Origin: DASVTR01 sp036387475
GTDB lineage: Bacteria > Acidobacteriota > Blastocatellia > Pyrinomonadales > Pyrinomonadaceae
Length of the DNA stretch: 64,000 nt
Direction: 5' to 3'
NCBI GenBank assembly: GCA_036387475.1
Contig: DASVTR010000026.1
Span: 1 to 64,000 of the forward strand
Position numbers and translations under genes: made by a program. This document shows positions 53,421 through 62,453 of the stretch, piece by piece. A model generated the notes under the pieces. That model ran no database searches. It worked only from the letters and a program-made list of their open reading frames with translations, and had not been told where the DNA came from. Numbering within the stretch: the first letter of the stretch is position 1; each line of letters starts with the position of its first letter.

Positions 53421-54620
53421 ATGATGGTGAACGAATCTGCACCACAGATAACCTTGAGCGAGTTGTTAAAGAAGCTCGCGGAGTTGGGAGGCTCAGACCT
53501 TCACATCACGACCAACACGCCGCCGCAGGTGCGCGTTGACGGCCACTTGCGCCAGCTCGAAGGCTACAAACCGCTGACCTCCGCCGACACCAAGCAACTC
53601 GCCTACTCCGTCTTGACAGACGCGCAGAAGCACCGCTTTGAAGAGAATCTGGAACTTGACTTCTCCTTCGGCGTCAAGGGACTCTCGCGCTTTCGCGCTA
53701 ACATCTTCAACCAGCGCGGCGCGGTCGGCGCAGTCTTTCGCGCCATTCCTTACGAGATTAAGCCGTTTGAAGCGCTGGGCCTGCCGCCCGTCGTCAAGCA
53801 GTTGTGCGACAAGCCGCGCGGACTGATTCTCGTCACAGGCCCGACTGGTTCTGGTAAGTCAACAACGCTCGCCGCGATGATTGACAAGATCAACAACGAT
53901 CGCCACGAGCACATTCTGACCATCGAAGACCCGATAGAGTTTCTGCACAATCACAAGAGCTGCCTCGTCAACCAGCGCGAGGTCAACGCAGACACGCGCG
54001 GCTTTGCAGAAGCCCTGCGTACCGCGCTCAGACAAGACCCGGACGTAGTGCTCGTCGGCGAAATGCGCGACCTTGAGACAATCGAATCCGCCCTGCGCAT
54101 AGCGGAGACGGGCCACCTGACCTTCGCCACGCTCCACACCAACTCTGCGGCCTCGACCATCAACCGCATCATCGATGTTTTCCCATCGGAACAGCAGTCG
54201 CAGATCAGAGCGCAACTGTCGCTCGTGCTCGAAGGCATTTTGTGTCAGGCGCTACTGCCGCGCGCAGATGGCGTCGGGCGCGCGATGGCGCTCGAAATCC
54301 TCGTCCCCAATTCGGCCATACGCAACCTGATTCGTGAAGACAAGGTGCATCAGATTTACTCCATGATGCAGACGGGCCAGGACAAGTACGGGATGCAAAC
54401 CTTCAATCAGGCTCTCGCCTCGCTCTATCACAAGCGACAGATTTCACTCGACATAGCGATGCAGCGTTCGTCGAATCAAGACGAATTGCGAGAGTTGATT
54501 GAACGCGGGTCTGGACTCAACACGGGCAACGGTAATGGCGGTAATGCGATGAGACCGGGCACGCACCCCAGCCCCTACGCGCAGGGACGGCCCATCGGCA
54601 CGCGTCCGCCAGTGCGTTAA
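53421..54620 (+). CDS. pilT: type IV pilus retraction ATPase
   Basis: A 399-residue PilT with Walker A GPTGSGKSTTLA, Asp box IEDPIEF, Walker B VVLVGEMRDLETIESAL and His box HLTFATLHTNSA, plus the N-terminal PAS-like part (LAELGGSDLHITTNTPPQVR). It retracts pili for twitching motility. Two adjacent ATG codons (53421 and 53424) are possible after a GGAGAGAG site. A short Gly/Asn-rich tail follows the conserved core. It is part of the pilB-pilT-pilC cluster. Confidence 0.95.
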   Translation: MMVNESAPQITLSELLKKLAELGGSDLHITTNTPPQVRVDGHLRQLEGYKPLTSADTKQLAYSVLTDAQKHRFEENLELDFSFGVKGLSRFRANIFNQRGAVGAVFRAIPYEIKPFEALGLPPVVKQLCDKPRGLILVTGPTGSGKSTTLAAMIDKINNDRHEHILTIEDPIEFLHNHKSCLVNQREVNADTRGFAEALRTALRQDPDVVLVGEMRDLETIESALRIAETGHLTFATLHTNSAASTINRIIDVFPSEQQSQIRAQLSLVLEGILCQALLPRADGVGRAMALEILVPNSAIRNLIREDKVHQIYSMMQTGQDKYGMQTFNQALASLYHKRQISLDIAMQRSSNQDELRELIERGSGLNTGNGNGGNAMRPGTHPSPYAQGRPIGTRPPVR

Positions 54621-54635
54621 AGATGAAAGACAAAA

Positions 54636-54660
54636 GATGAAAGACAGCAATGCTTTCATC
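54636..54660. repeat. short repeat and hairpin after pilT
   Basis: GATGAAAG (54636-54643) pairs with CTTTCATC (54653-54660); an additional copy of GATGAAAGACA precedes it. It sits just past the pilT stop codon, like the other purine-rich palindromes in this window. Confidence 0.5.
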
Positions 54661-54711
54661 CCTTCTCTTAAAACGAAAGAGCTATTCAAACAATCGGCAA
54701 TCTAGAGACGC

Positions 54712-55437
54712 ATGCCATTGTTTAGCAAGATGAGATACCTTAGACATCTGACATCACTGGGATTCGCGCTGGTGCTTCTTTTGTGCGCGTTTGTCGTTTC
54801 GACTCCTGCACAGGATTTGGGACGACGTTCCGCTCGGTCTTTGACGAGCGAAGATTTGCTTGACCGCCGCGCAGCTTATGTTCCAACGGCGACGGGGACG
54901 GGTATTGCTCCCTCTTCCCCTTCGGCGAGCGCGGCGGTCAGTGCTTTTTATCGTGACCCGTCAGGTGCTTTCGTTCTCAACTTTCCGAATCGTAGCTGGC
55001 GCGTTAACAGTAAAGGCGCGCACGGAGGTCGCCTCGATAATGCCCGCTCGTTTCGCAAAATTGAGGAAGAAGGCTTCGCTTCTGCCACCGCCAACGTCTA
55101 CGTGATTGAAGCGGGCGGCTCAACTGCTCTAACCGAAGTCGTGCGTCTTAGTCCCGAACAGCAACAGAAATTTGCAGGAGCGCTGGCCGCTCGTTTTTTA
55201 AGCAGCAATAGCTCGCTCGTCTCCGTCGAACAAATTTTCAATGGCGGGGGCTTGCGCATCATCGCCGATCAAATCATCGCACGCCGCACGACGGTGCGTG
55301 CCGTCATCAACGTCTTCGAGCGGCGAGGCCGCCTCTACGTCGTCGTGTGCAGCTCGCCCTCAGAGAGTTTCGAAGATAACTGGCGCGAGTTTAACGACAT
55401 CACAGCCTCTCTGGCATCGTCAGTCATGCGCTCTTAA
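54712..55437 (+). CDS. secreted protein of unknown function in the pil cluster
   Basis: A 241-residue protein with a signal peptide (about residues 12-33; HLTSLGFALVLLLCAFVVST). ATG 54712 or 54730 may be used. The C-terminal part resembles the secreted proteins elsewhere in the window: FVLNFPNRSWRVNSKGAH followed by strands and the ending WREFNDITASLASSVM. It is encoded between pilT and pilC, as the Arg-rich protein is between pilB and pilT, so it may assist pilus assembly or be a lineage-specific envelope protein. No catalytic motif is seen. Confidence 0.6.
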   Translation: MPLFSKMRYLRHLTSLGFALVLLLCAFVVSTPAQDLGRRSARSLTSEDLLDRRAAYVPTATGTGIAPSSPSASAAVSAFYRDPSGAFVLNFPNRSWRVNSKGAHGGRLDNARSFRKIEEEGFASATANVYVIEAGGSTALTEVVRLSPEQQQKFAGALAARFLSSNSSLVSVEQIFNGGGLRIIADQIIARRTTVRAVINVFERRGRLYVVVCSSPSESFEDNWREFNDITASLASSVMRS

Positions 55438-55476
55438 AACGGAGCGTCCACCAGCCCAACAGGAGTTTCCAAAGTC

Positions 55477-56703
55477 ATGCCCACTTACGTCTTCAAAGGC
55501 CGCAATCGTCTCAACGAGATCGTCGTCGGAGAGCGCGTCGCCGATAACCGCGAAGCCCTGCGCCAAATCCTGCGGCGCGAGCAGGTGACGCTCACCTCCG
55601 TCAAAGAGAAAGGACGCGAGGTCGGCATCCCCAAAATCGGCGGCAAGAAGGTGAAGGCCAAAGAGCTTTCGATTTTCACGCGCCAGTTTTCCGTGATGAT
55701 TGATGCGGGCCTGCCGCTTGTGCAGTGTCTGGACATCCTGGCACAGCAGCAGGAGAACAAATACTTCCAGCAGATTCTCGTGCAGGTGCGACAGGACGTG
55801 GAAGAAGGCTCAACGCTGGCGGCGGCGATGGCACGCCATCCGAAGGTCTTCGATCAGCTTTACTCCAACATGGTCGAAGCGGGCGAGACCGGCGGTATTC
55901 TTGACCTTATTCTCCAACGCCTCTCAACCTTCATCGAAAAGATTGTCAAACTCAAACGCGACGTTATCTCGGCGCTCATTTATCCGTCGGCAGTCATCCT
56001 CATGGCTATCGCTGCCATCGCCGTCATTATGATCGTCGTCATTCCGCAGTTTCAAAACATCTTCCTCGGCCTGCTTGGGCCGGGCGAACAACTGCCGCTC
56101 CCCACCCGCATCGTCGTCGGCATCAGCGACTTTTTAGCCGGATGGGGCGGCCTCGTCATCCTCGGCGCCATTATCGGAACGGTCGTCGCGCTGCGCTTCT
56201 ACTACAAGACACCGGGCGGGCGTAAGAATCTCGACGCCCTGATGCTCAAGCTTCCGGTCTTCGGCGGCATTCTGCGCAAGATCGCCGTCGCGCGCTTCTC
56301 CCGCACCCTCTCAACGCTGCTCTCCTCAGGTGTACCCATTCTGCAATCGCTCGACATCACGGCACGCACCGCCGGTAACGTCATCATTGAAGAAGCGATC
56401 ATGAAAGTGCGCGCCGGTGTGGAGCGCGGCGAGAGCTTTGTCGATCCCCTGAAGGCCACCGAAGTCTTTCCACACATGGTCGGGCAGATGATCGGCATTG
56501 GCGAACAAACCGGCTCACTCGACGCCATGCTCGGCAAGATCGCAGACTTCTACGAGCAGGAAGTCGACTCCGCCATCGCCAATCTCTTAACGCTCATCGA
56601 GCCTATTCTGATCGGCTTCCTCGGCGTCACCATCGGCTCCATCGTCATCGCCATGTACCTTCCACTCTTCACCCTGATCGGCAAACTCTCGCAAGGCCAC
56701 TGA
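55477..56703 (+). CDS. pilC: type IV pilus inner-membrane platform protein
   Basis: A 408-residue protein of the GspF/PilC family. It has an N-terminal cytoplasmic part (MPTYVFKGRNRLNEIVVGER), two GspF repeats (about 65-190 and 265-395) and membrane helices around VISALIYPSAVILMAIAAIA and GLVILGAIIGTVVALRF, and near the C-terminus. Motifs include LSIFTRQFSVMIDAGLPLVQ, NMVEAGETGGILD and ARFSRTLSTLLSSGVPILQS. It forms the rotor platform between PilB/PilT and the pilus. The ATG follows an AGGAG site. It is the last gene of the cluster and the last host gene before the second accessory region. Confidence 0.95.
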   Translation: MPTYVFKGRNRLNEIVVGERVADNREALRQILRREQVTLTSVKEKGREVGIPKIGGKKVKAKELSIFTRQFSVMIDAGLPLVQCLDILAQQQENKYFQQILVQVRQDVEEGSTLAAAMARHPKVFDQLYSNMVEAGETGGILDLILQRLSTFIEKIVKLKRDVISALIYPSAVILMAIAAIAVIMIVVIPQFQNIFLGLLGPGEQLPLPTRIVVGISDFLAGWGGLVILGAIIGTVVALRFYYKTPGGRKNLDALMLKLPVFGGILRKIAVARFSRTLSTLLSSGVPILQSLDITARTAGNVIIEEAIMKVRAGVERGESFVDPLKATEVFPHMVGQMIGIGEQTGSLDAMLGKIADFYEQEVDSAIANLLTLIEPILIGFLGVTIGSIVIAMYLPLFTLIGKLSQGH

Positions 56704-56712
56704 CCCCCTGAG

Positions 56713-56822
56713 TCGGATTCGAAAACTACCATTTGTCGGATTCGTATCTTGCCGTTTATCGGATTCATATCTTGCCGGTGTCCATAAAACTCTTCAACCA
56801 AGAGGTTTATGGACACCGGCAA
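56713..56822. repeat. three 23-bp direct repeats followed by a long hairpin (transposon-end-like remnant)
   Basis: Repeats begin at 56713, 56736 and 56759 with shared TCGGATTCgTATCTTGCCG words. They run into a hairpin with 23-base arms (56772-56794 and 56800-56822; one mismatch) around the loop CAACC. Multiple short end repeats followed by an inverted copy are typical of insertion-sequence ends, so this may be a solo end or a miniature element. No transposase gene is present next to it. Confidence 0.6.
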
Positions 56823-57385
56823 GTTCGCATGTAAGTAACTTATACGCTGCTTATTAGATGTTCCTCTATTTTGTTTAAGAATACTTAGGCAGTAAAGTAG
56901 CCTATATGGACCAATACCCATAAACCCTATGATATCTAACAATGTCGTATTAAGTGCTTATATAGCTTACTTTAACTTCAATGGTTCTCATTCTTATTCC
57001 AGTACGTAGTAATAATAACTCGCCCCATGATATCTGTATTAGAACAAAGCTCGTTATGTCTCATATGTACAATCGCTTGAGATAGCCCAAAGTTGGATCT
57101 GTACTTTAGGTTTAACTTAAAAGCAGAATTTGGCGAATAGCTATTAACCGTATCAGTTTAAATGAAATTCAGAGCTTAAACCGGACTATGTGCTGAGCGA
57201 TGCTTTTCGTTGAGAGCGACAACTGCGAATGCAAGTACGCCGTCATGCCTATACGAATCTGAGAGATTAATGAGGGTTTGAGTTGTGTCTGATTCTGTAG
57301 AATAAAGTACCGTACTCGTAAAAATAAGTGGCGTACTGAAGAAGAAGGGGAGAGATATGTATTGTTTTCGTCCCTCCTGTCTTCG
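56823..57385. other. AT-rich gene-free stretch
   Basis: About 560 bp at the start of the second accessory region. No convincing reading frame, RNA gene, promoter or repeat is visible. Confidence 0.4.
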
Positions 57386-57424
57386 GGAAAAAAAGAAGGC
57401 CCGATGCCTGTGACATCGGGCCTT
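57386..57424 (-). terminator. Rho-independent terminator of the three-gene operon
   Basis: AAGGCCCGATG and CATCGGGCCTT (57396-57406 and 57414-57424) pair around CCTGTGA, followed on the minus strand by TTCTTTTTTTCCC. It lies about 30 bp after the stop codon of the kinase/NTPase gene. Confidence 0.88.
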
Positions 57425-57452
57425 TGCCGGGCTAAACAGAACAGTCAGAACT

Positions 57453-60400
57453 TCACCCAACGGCAGATTCAGATACGTCCGCAATCAGCTTTTCATCGGG
57501 AAGCGAAACTTCAAAGTAAGCGCTCTCCCCGACACCTATGGTGAATCTGTTTACATCAAACTGGAGAGGACGAACGTACCAGCACTGAGCTACCTTCACT
57601 GCCACACTCATAGCAGCACAAGCGACCGCCTGGAGCTTAGATCCCGTTAAAGCGAGTTCAAAGTTAAAGCCACCGTTCACATACCACGTTTGGTAATGCT
57701 TCGCTAGAAAGTCCAGAACTCCGGGCAGATCATGCGAATTTATCGGCGTCAGGTTTGTGTTTGCATAGTTGTTTACGGCCACATCGGCGGCGATCCGCGC
57801 AAGCTGGCTACGCGGAGATTCCCCGTTCGGTGCCAGGATTTCGATGCGATCAAAGTCACGCTCGTCCAATAGTGTTAGCAACCGCTCATGTTTGGCAGAA
57901 GAGAAAGCGCAGAGAATACGCCTTCTGGATTCGTCCGCATCGGATACGAGTTGCTTTTCACAGTCATAGCGCCCTTTTTCACCGGTAAGAATTTTGCGCA
58001 ACTCTATCAACAGACTGTAGTGATCCAGATTGCGTTCCGCTTCGATAACTTTCTGAATGTCTTCGTCGCGCGGATAATAGATCTGTGCCCTCGTATCACA
58101 TATCCAGACTTTATCTGCCTGCTTGAGTGCACTCCTTACGGACTGGAACATTGCTGGTTTCGCCAATCCTGTAATATCTACGAATACGTTTCCTTGAACT
58201 TCCAGTCCTTCCTTACCTATATCATTATACGGAACGATCTGAGCGTTCTGGGTCGAGCGACTGACAAGTTCCTTTATTTCATCACCGTAACCAGACTCAT
58301 CATAATTAACGAGTAAGGCAGATGCTGGCTTTATGAAGCTCAGAAGACGCTTTGCCGATTCCAACGTCCGATCTTCAAACCCGAGTCCCAATACGACCGT
58401 GTCTATGTTGAGATTCTTCAGTTCTTCTCGATCTAAAATTCTGACTTGCGGAGTTTTGCCCCGAATGTAATCTGCATCTTCAATTTGCCTGTCGAACCGC
58501 GCGGATTGAAACACATCGCCGATAACCTCGGACTCAAATAATTTAGGTTGCTCGACCTTCTTCTGAGGCTCTTCCGCAGCCACTTCTTCAATGAACTCAG
58601 AATCGCATTCCTCTTCCGATCCCGGCGTTTCGACCTTAAGATTTCGCATCAGGATTTCTGCGCCCCGCGCGGGCCACTCCAGCCATTCGATTAACTGGTC
58701 GCCTGAGAGTTCAAACCTGTCCAGCTCGGCAAGCCCAATGTAGTTTCCCAATCCGAACAGTTTCCTAAAAGTAAGGGCAAACTGCTGAATAGGATTTGAA
58801 TCGCGCGTTTTGGTGCGGGGAGTGTCGCTTCCTCCGTCCAGAATGAACACTCCAGCGTCGATTAAATCGCGCAGACGCTTGAATTGTTGATCGAAATCTC
58901 CGGTCGTAATTCTTACATAGACCTTATTGTATTGGCGCAGTCTTTTTAGTTTGCCCTGCTTTCTGGTTTCGTGCGATTGCAGAAGGAGCTTATGTGCTGC
59001 TTGGGCAAAAGACAGGGCGAAGTCTTTTAGCTTTCCTTCCCTGCGATTCAGATCGTAAAGTCTGCGGCTGAAAAATTCCTGATAGCATTCGGACTGTACG
59101 GCCGGCGGTACAGGAACCGTCTTCCCCATCGCTTTCTTTAGGATGAGTTCATAAATGGCAATGACATCTCCAATATCCCCGACGCACATGCCAGTCAGAG
59201 CCGAGATGCCATGGTAAATTTCCTTCTTGTGTTTCGAATTCTCGCCAGTAGTTACTATCTTCTCGGCAATAGAGGCGAGCGAAGCATCGCCTAAAACCTG
59301 TGCGGGCGTCGCATCCGGATGGTTCGGATAATACTTGGCCCTTCGCTTAAGGATTTTCTCAACGAAAAGTTTACCATCGCGCGCCCGAACCTTCGCGTAA
59401 ACATCTGCTCCCAAATCGAAGACGGCGTAATCACGACCTAAGCGAGCCTTCTCGATTTGCCCCGGAGAGCGTAACCCAAGCTCCAATGTCTGCGCTTCGG
59501 TGGTTAATTTGAAGGCGCAGTTCGGACTTTGGAAGGTTAGCTGCGATAAAAGTTCGAGGATTTTCGGCTCATTCAGATAGCGTGTAGATACGTCGTCGAG
59601 GAGAAACAGGATGTAGTGATTATTCCAGAGGGGCGAGCATTTCCTTACGGCAGCTGCCAGATGTGTGAACGCATCTGCCGGATGGCCGTTCAGCCTGTGA
59701 TCCTTGTTTCCGCTCCCGAGCGCAATCTGTATTTCAATCAGCCGTCTTTCGAGTTCAAACTCCGATCCCACGGCACTCAATGATGTAGGTGTCTGTATGT
59801 AATGTGCAATGCTGTCGGCTATCTCCTTATAGCAGCCGCCGACCACCGAGTCTTTGTTAAGTTCCTGAAGATGCCGCATGGCTCGGAGTGCTTCGAGCCC
59901 GTATGCTACCAGCAGCCTGGCATAAGGATCGTGCAATTCCGATGAAGTATTATCTTGAGTATCCAGCAACTTCGTGCAAGATACGTATAAGCCCATATAC
60001 CCGTCGTTACGGATACGAGCAAGAACGGCCTCTTCGTTCTCCCCCTCTTCGGCCGTTGCGCGGGCGTGAAATTGAAGGGATCGTAGCAGCATAGTCTTGC
60101 CGCATCCACGCATGCCCACAATCACTTGCGGCCCTTTTGTGCTCACGGCCGCCTGCCAGTGCCCGTCCGGGTCTACCAGCAGCATGGGCACGAACCAAGG
60201 ATCTAAAGTCTGCGCGTTGTAAGCGTCGTCGAACCGTCTAAGAACGAGACTCTCTTTCCACGGAGAAAGCATTTGATTGTATGCTTCTCTGATATCGTTG
60301 ATGCACTCGTCAATCGACGGCCTTCGCTGGCTCGTAACCTGTGGCTCAAGCAGATGGGCGCGTTCGTCGAGTAAGCTGGCAAGCCTGTATTCCGTATCGG

Positions 60401-61130
60401 AAGCCTTCTCCGGATTTTTCAACAAGTGCTGCGATAAAGCGCGCAGATGCCTTGCTATCCAATGCAAGTCTCCTATTCTCTGCGAGCCACTTTTGCTTTG
60501 ATCCGCAACCGATCCCAAATCTATAACCATCGCCCTTAGATTGCCGTCTACGGCCTCGGCTCTTCGCGCGGTAAGCTGCTGGATGATGATATTCCCGCTG
60601 TGTAAATCGTTATGGTAGATTTCTTTGCTCTCAAGATCGCCGATGATCCTGAACAAATCTATCCCTATCTGGGCGATGGTGCGGGACGATAAGCCTTCGG
60701 CATTCTCCAGATATTTATCTAACGGCGTCCCGTCGACATAATTCAACACCGCCACATGGCACGGGATAACTTGGTCGCCGAAAGGCACATCTGCATCGAA
60801 CATATCCCTGATGCCGACGACGTGCTCGGAATCCCTGGCGACGCGGGCATGAAGGCGACATTCGGCCTCAAAATTCTTGCCGAAAAACTCGTATAGCTTC
60901 TTTGAACTTATCTTGAGAACAGACGGATCTTCCAGCCTGCCGTAGGCGGCAATGTAAGTGACGGAATAAAACCCACGCGCCAAAGGTTCGGTAATCTTAT
61001 AGCCGTTGATTTCCGTCGGAGGATTCAGCAGCGGGAAGCCGTATTCTCGGTTACAAGTCGGGCATTGTTCGTTCAACTCCCGCTCGGAGTAATCCGATGT
61101 AGGACAGTTAAAGCAGCAATAACTAGGCAT
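57453..61130 (-). CDS. zinc ribbon, protein-kinase-like, P-loop NTPase and Rossmann-like multidomain protein
   Basis: A 1225-residue protein; ATG 61130 follows GAGGTG. In order: a zinc ribbon (residues 1-30; CFNC and CPTC); a protein-kinase-like domain (about 45-290) with Lys73 in VLKIS, catalytic HNDLHSGN (173-180) and DLG (204-206) replacing DFG; a P-loop NTPase with Walker A GMRGCGKT (339-346) and Walker B ILFLLDDVS (507-515); a long helical region; and a C-terminal Rossmann-like domain (about 920-1090; VVLGLGFEDRTLESAKRLL, FVDITGLAKPAM). The mix of kinase and STAND/Orc-like ATPase suggests a signalling or sensing switch for conflict with phages. Its last gene position overlaps the phosphorylase-like gene by 8 bp. 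The family is not recognised. Confidence 0.75.
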   Translation of the reverse strand: MPSYCCFNCPTSDYSERELNEQCPTCNREYGFPLLNPPTEINGYKITEPLARGFYSVTYIAAYGRLEDPSVLKISSKKLYEFFGKNFEAECRLHARVARDSEHVVGIRDMFDADVPFGDQVIPCHVAVLNYVDGTPLDKYLENAEGLSSRTIAQIGIDLFRIIGDLESKEIYHNDLHSGNIIIQQLTARRAEAVDGNLRAMVIDLGSVADQSKSGSQRIGDLHWIARHLRALSQHLLKNPEKASDTEYRLASLLDERAHLLEPQVTSQRRPSIDECINDIREAYNQMLSPWKESLVLRRFDDAYNAQTLDPWFVPMLLVDPDGHWQAAVSTKGPQVIVGMRGCGKTMLLRSLQFHARATAEEGENEEAVLARIRNDGYMGLYVSCTKLLDTQDNTSSELHDPYARLLVAYGLEALRAMRHLQELNKDSVVGGCYKEIADSIAHYIQTPTSLSAVGSEFELERRLIEIQIALGSGNKDHRLNGHPADAFTHLAAAVRKCSPLWNNHYILFLLDDVSTRYLNEPKILELLSQLTFQSPNCAFKLTTEAQTLELGLRSPGQIEKARLGRDYAVFDLGADVYAKVRARDGKLFVEKILKRRAKYYPNHPDATPAQVLGDASLASIAEKIVTTGENSKHKKEIYHGISALTGMCVGDIGDVIAIYELILKKAMGKTVPVPPAVQSECYQEFFSRRLYDLNRREGKLKDFALSFAQAAHKLLLQSHETRKQGKLKRLRQYNKVYVRITTGDFDQQFKRLRDLIDAGVFILDGGSDTPRTKTRDSNPIQQFALTFRKLFGLGNYIGLAELDRFELSGDQLIEWLEWPARGAEILMRNLKVETPGSEEECDSEFIEEVAAEEPQKKVEQPKLFESEVIGDVFQSARFDRQIEDADYIRGKTPQVRILDREELKNLNIDTVVLGLGFEDRTLESAKRLLSFIKPASALLVNYDESGYGDEIKELVSRSTQNAQIVPYNDIGKEGLEVQGNVFVDITGLAKPAMFQSVRSALKQADKVWICDTRAQIYYPRDEDIQKVIEAERNLDHYSLLIELRKILTGEKGRYDCEKQLVSDADESRRRILCAFSSAKHERLLTLLDERDFDRIEILAPNGESPRSQLARIAADVAVNNYANTNLTPINSHDLPGVLDFLAKHYQTWYVNGGFNFELALTGSKLQAVACAAMSVAVKVAQCWYVRPLQFDVNRFTIGVGESAYFEVSLPDEKLIADVSESAVG

Positions 61131-62358
61131 TGCGAATCACCTCAATGCTTTTAGGGACGATAGGGCTTGCGGTAGTGCCGAAGGCCAAGCCGAGCCGCTC
61201 TTTCAATGCAGCAAACAACTTCTCGTCGGCCCTTACGGAAGCTATCGTCTCTCCCTTTTTAACAGCTTCACCGGACATCTTTAGGAGTATCACGCCGCAG
61301 GGGTCGGTAAAGCTATCTTTGCCTGCCGCAGCCTGCTTTTGTGCCTCTACCAGAACCTCACGCAGTTTCTCCAAGTTTATGTGAAGAAAACCTTCGGACG
61401 GTGAGCTTATAGTATATTTATGGCCTTCAATCGTTTCTGCTACTTTCTTTCGGAACGCATCGGCACATGATCCCTGCGCCGATAGGTTCTGTTCAAAACG
61501 ATACGCGAGTCTATCGCCGTCCGGTTGTGCGGCGCTTTCGTCGGCCACGGTTAAAGCAGCCATCTGAAAACACATTTTCGCATGTTCTGCCGATAACCCG
61601 GAAGCCGTTGCGGCAAATACTTCGGAGAGCGCCGCCAAAGACTCGCCGCGACCGATATAAGGCTGGTAAGGGACGGAGGCATCGGTCAAAAAACAAGTTG
61701 CCTCGATGCCGAGCAGTTTAGCCACTCTACAGAACCTCTGCGCGTTATGTCTTGCCTCGTCCCAATTCGCGCCGAAGTTACCGTGCGCTGCGACACGAAC
61801 GTCGAGTCCTACACTTTTCAGCCCCATGGCGAGTTTCTTCGACAGCAAGCTGGCGATAACCAACGGCTGAACATTCTGTGCGCCCGCTCTTTGTCTATAA
61901 GCGAAAAGGGCAGCATCCAGCGGGGCATAGTTCTCGTCGGCAAGAATATGCACATATCTGCACTCGTCTAGGACGCGGTAAATCTCTTCACGTGTAAGCC
62001 GTATCTTATAGCCGGGTATCCGGCTTAAAACATCTATCCCTCCCGCAGGTCTTCCCGCGACGGCCAGCTTTGGAACCGTCGCATTCAGTTCGCGCAAGTA
62101 CAGCGGACATAGAAGCGTGGACAACGATGTCGGGCCTCCTGTGGAAGCAACATCGGCAATCTGTCCTAATCCCTTAAGCGTAAGAATTTCACCTGATGCG
62201 GCCAATCTATTCGCAAGGTAAGCAATATCATCATCTGCAACCGGGCCGGATTTGGCCCTTTGAACTAGAGTCGCCATGGACGGTTCAGCGCCGCTTGCGA
62301 CCATCGAATCGACTATAGTTTTGAATACGATGCTACGGCGACCTCTTCTATCGGCCAT
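61123..62358 (-). CDS. diverged thymidine-phosphorylase-family protein
   Basis: A 411-residue protein of the nucleoside phosphorylase II (DeoA/AMP phosphorylase) fold: ADVASTGGPTS (71-75 STGG phosphate loop), VAGRPAGGIDVLSRIPGYKI and NYAPLDAALFAYRQRAG followed by IASLLSKKLAMGLKSVGLDV. The alignment to DeoA is clear, but the usual DKHSTGG reads DVASTGG, and HTGGTLDKLE is altered to PAGGIDVLS, so substrate or chemistry has changed. The normal role is phosphorolysis of pyrimidine nucleosides. Here it may deplete nucleosides or sense a nucleotide. ATG follows GAGGG. Gene order suggests one transcript with the nuclease and kinase genes. Confidence 0.78.
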   Translation of the reverse strand: MADRRGRRSIVFKTIVDSMVASGAEPSMATLVQRAKSGPVADDDIAYLANRLAASGEILTLKGLGQIADVASTGGPTSLSTLLCPLYLRELNATVPKLAVAGRPAGGIDVLSRIPGYKIRLTREEIYRVLDECRYVHILADENYAPLDAALFAYRQRAGAQNVQPLVIASLLSKKLAMGLKSVGLDVRVAAHGNFGANWDEARHNAQRFCRVAKLLGIEATCFLTDASVPYQPYIGRGESLAALSEVFAATASGLSAEHAKMCFQMAALTVADESAAQPDGDRLAYRFEQNLSAQGSCADAFRKKVAETIEGHKYTISSPSEGFLHINLEKLREVLVEAQKQAAAGKDSFTDPCGVILLKMSGEAVKKGETIASVRADEKLFAALKERLGLAFGTTASPIVPKSIEVIRNA

Positions 62359-62453
62359 AAATCCCTCTTCTGCAGAGTAAAGTCCGGCGAACTATTTATC
62401 GGATTTCTGTTAGGGATATTTCAAAGTTTATGCGAACTTTTAATCTTAGTAAG

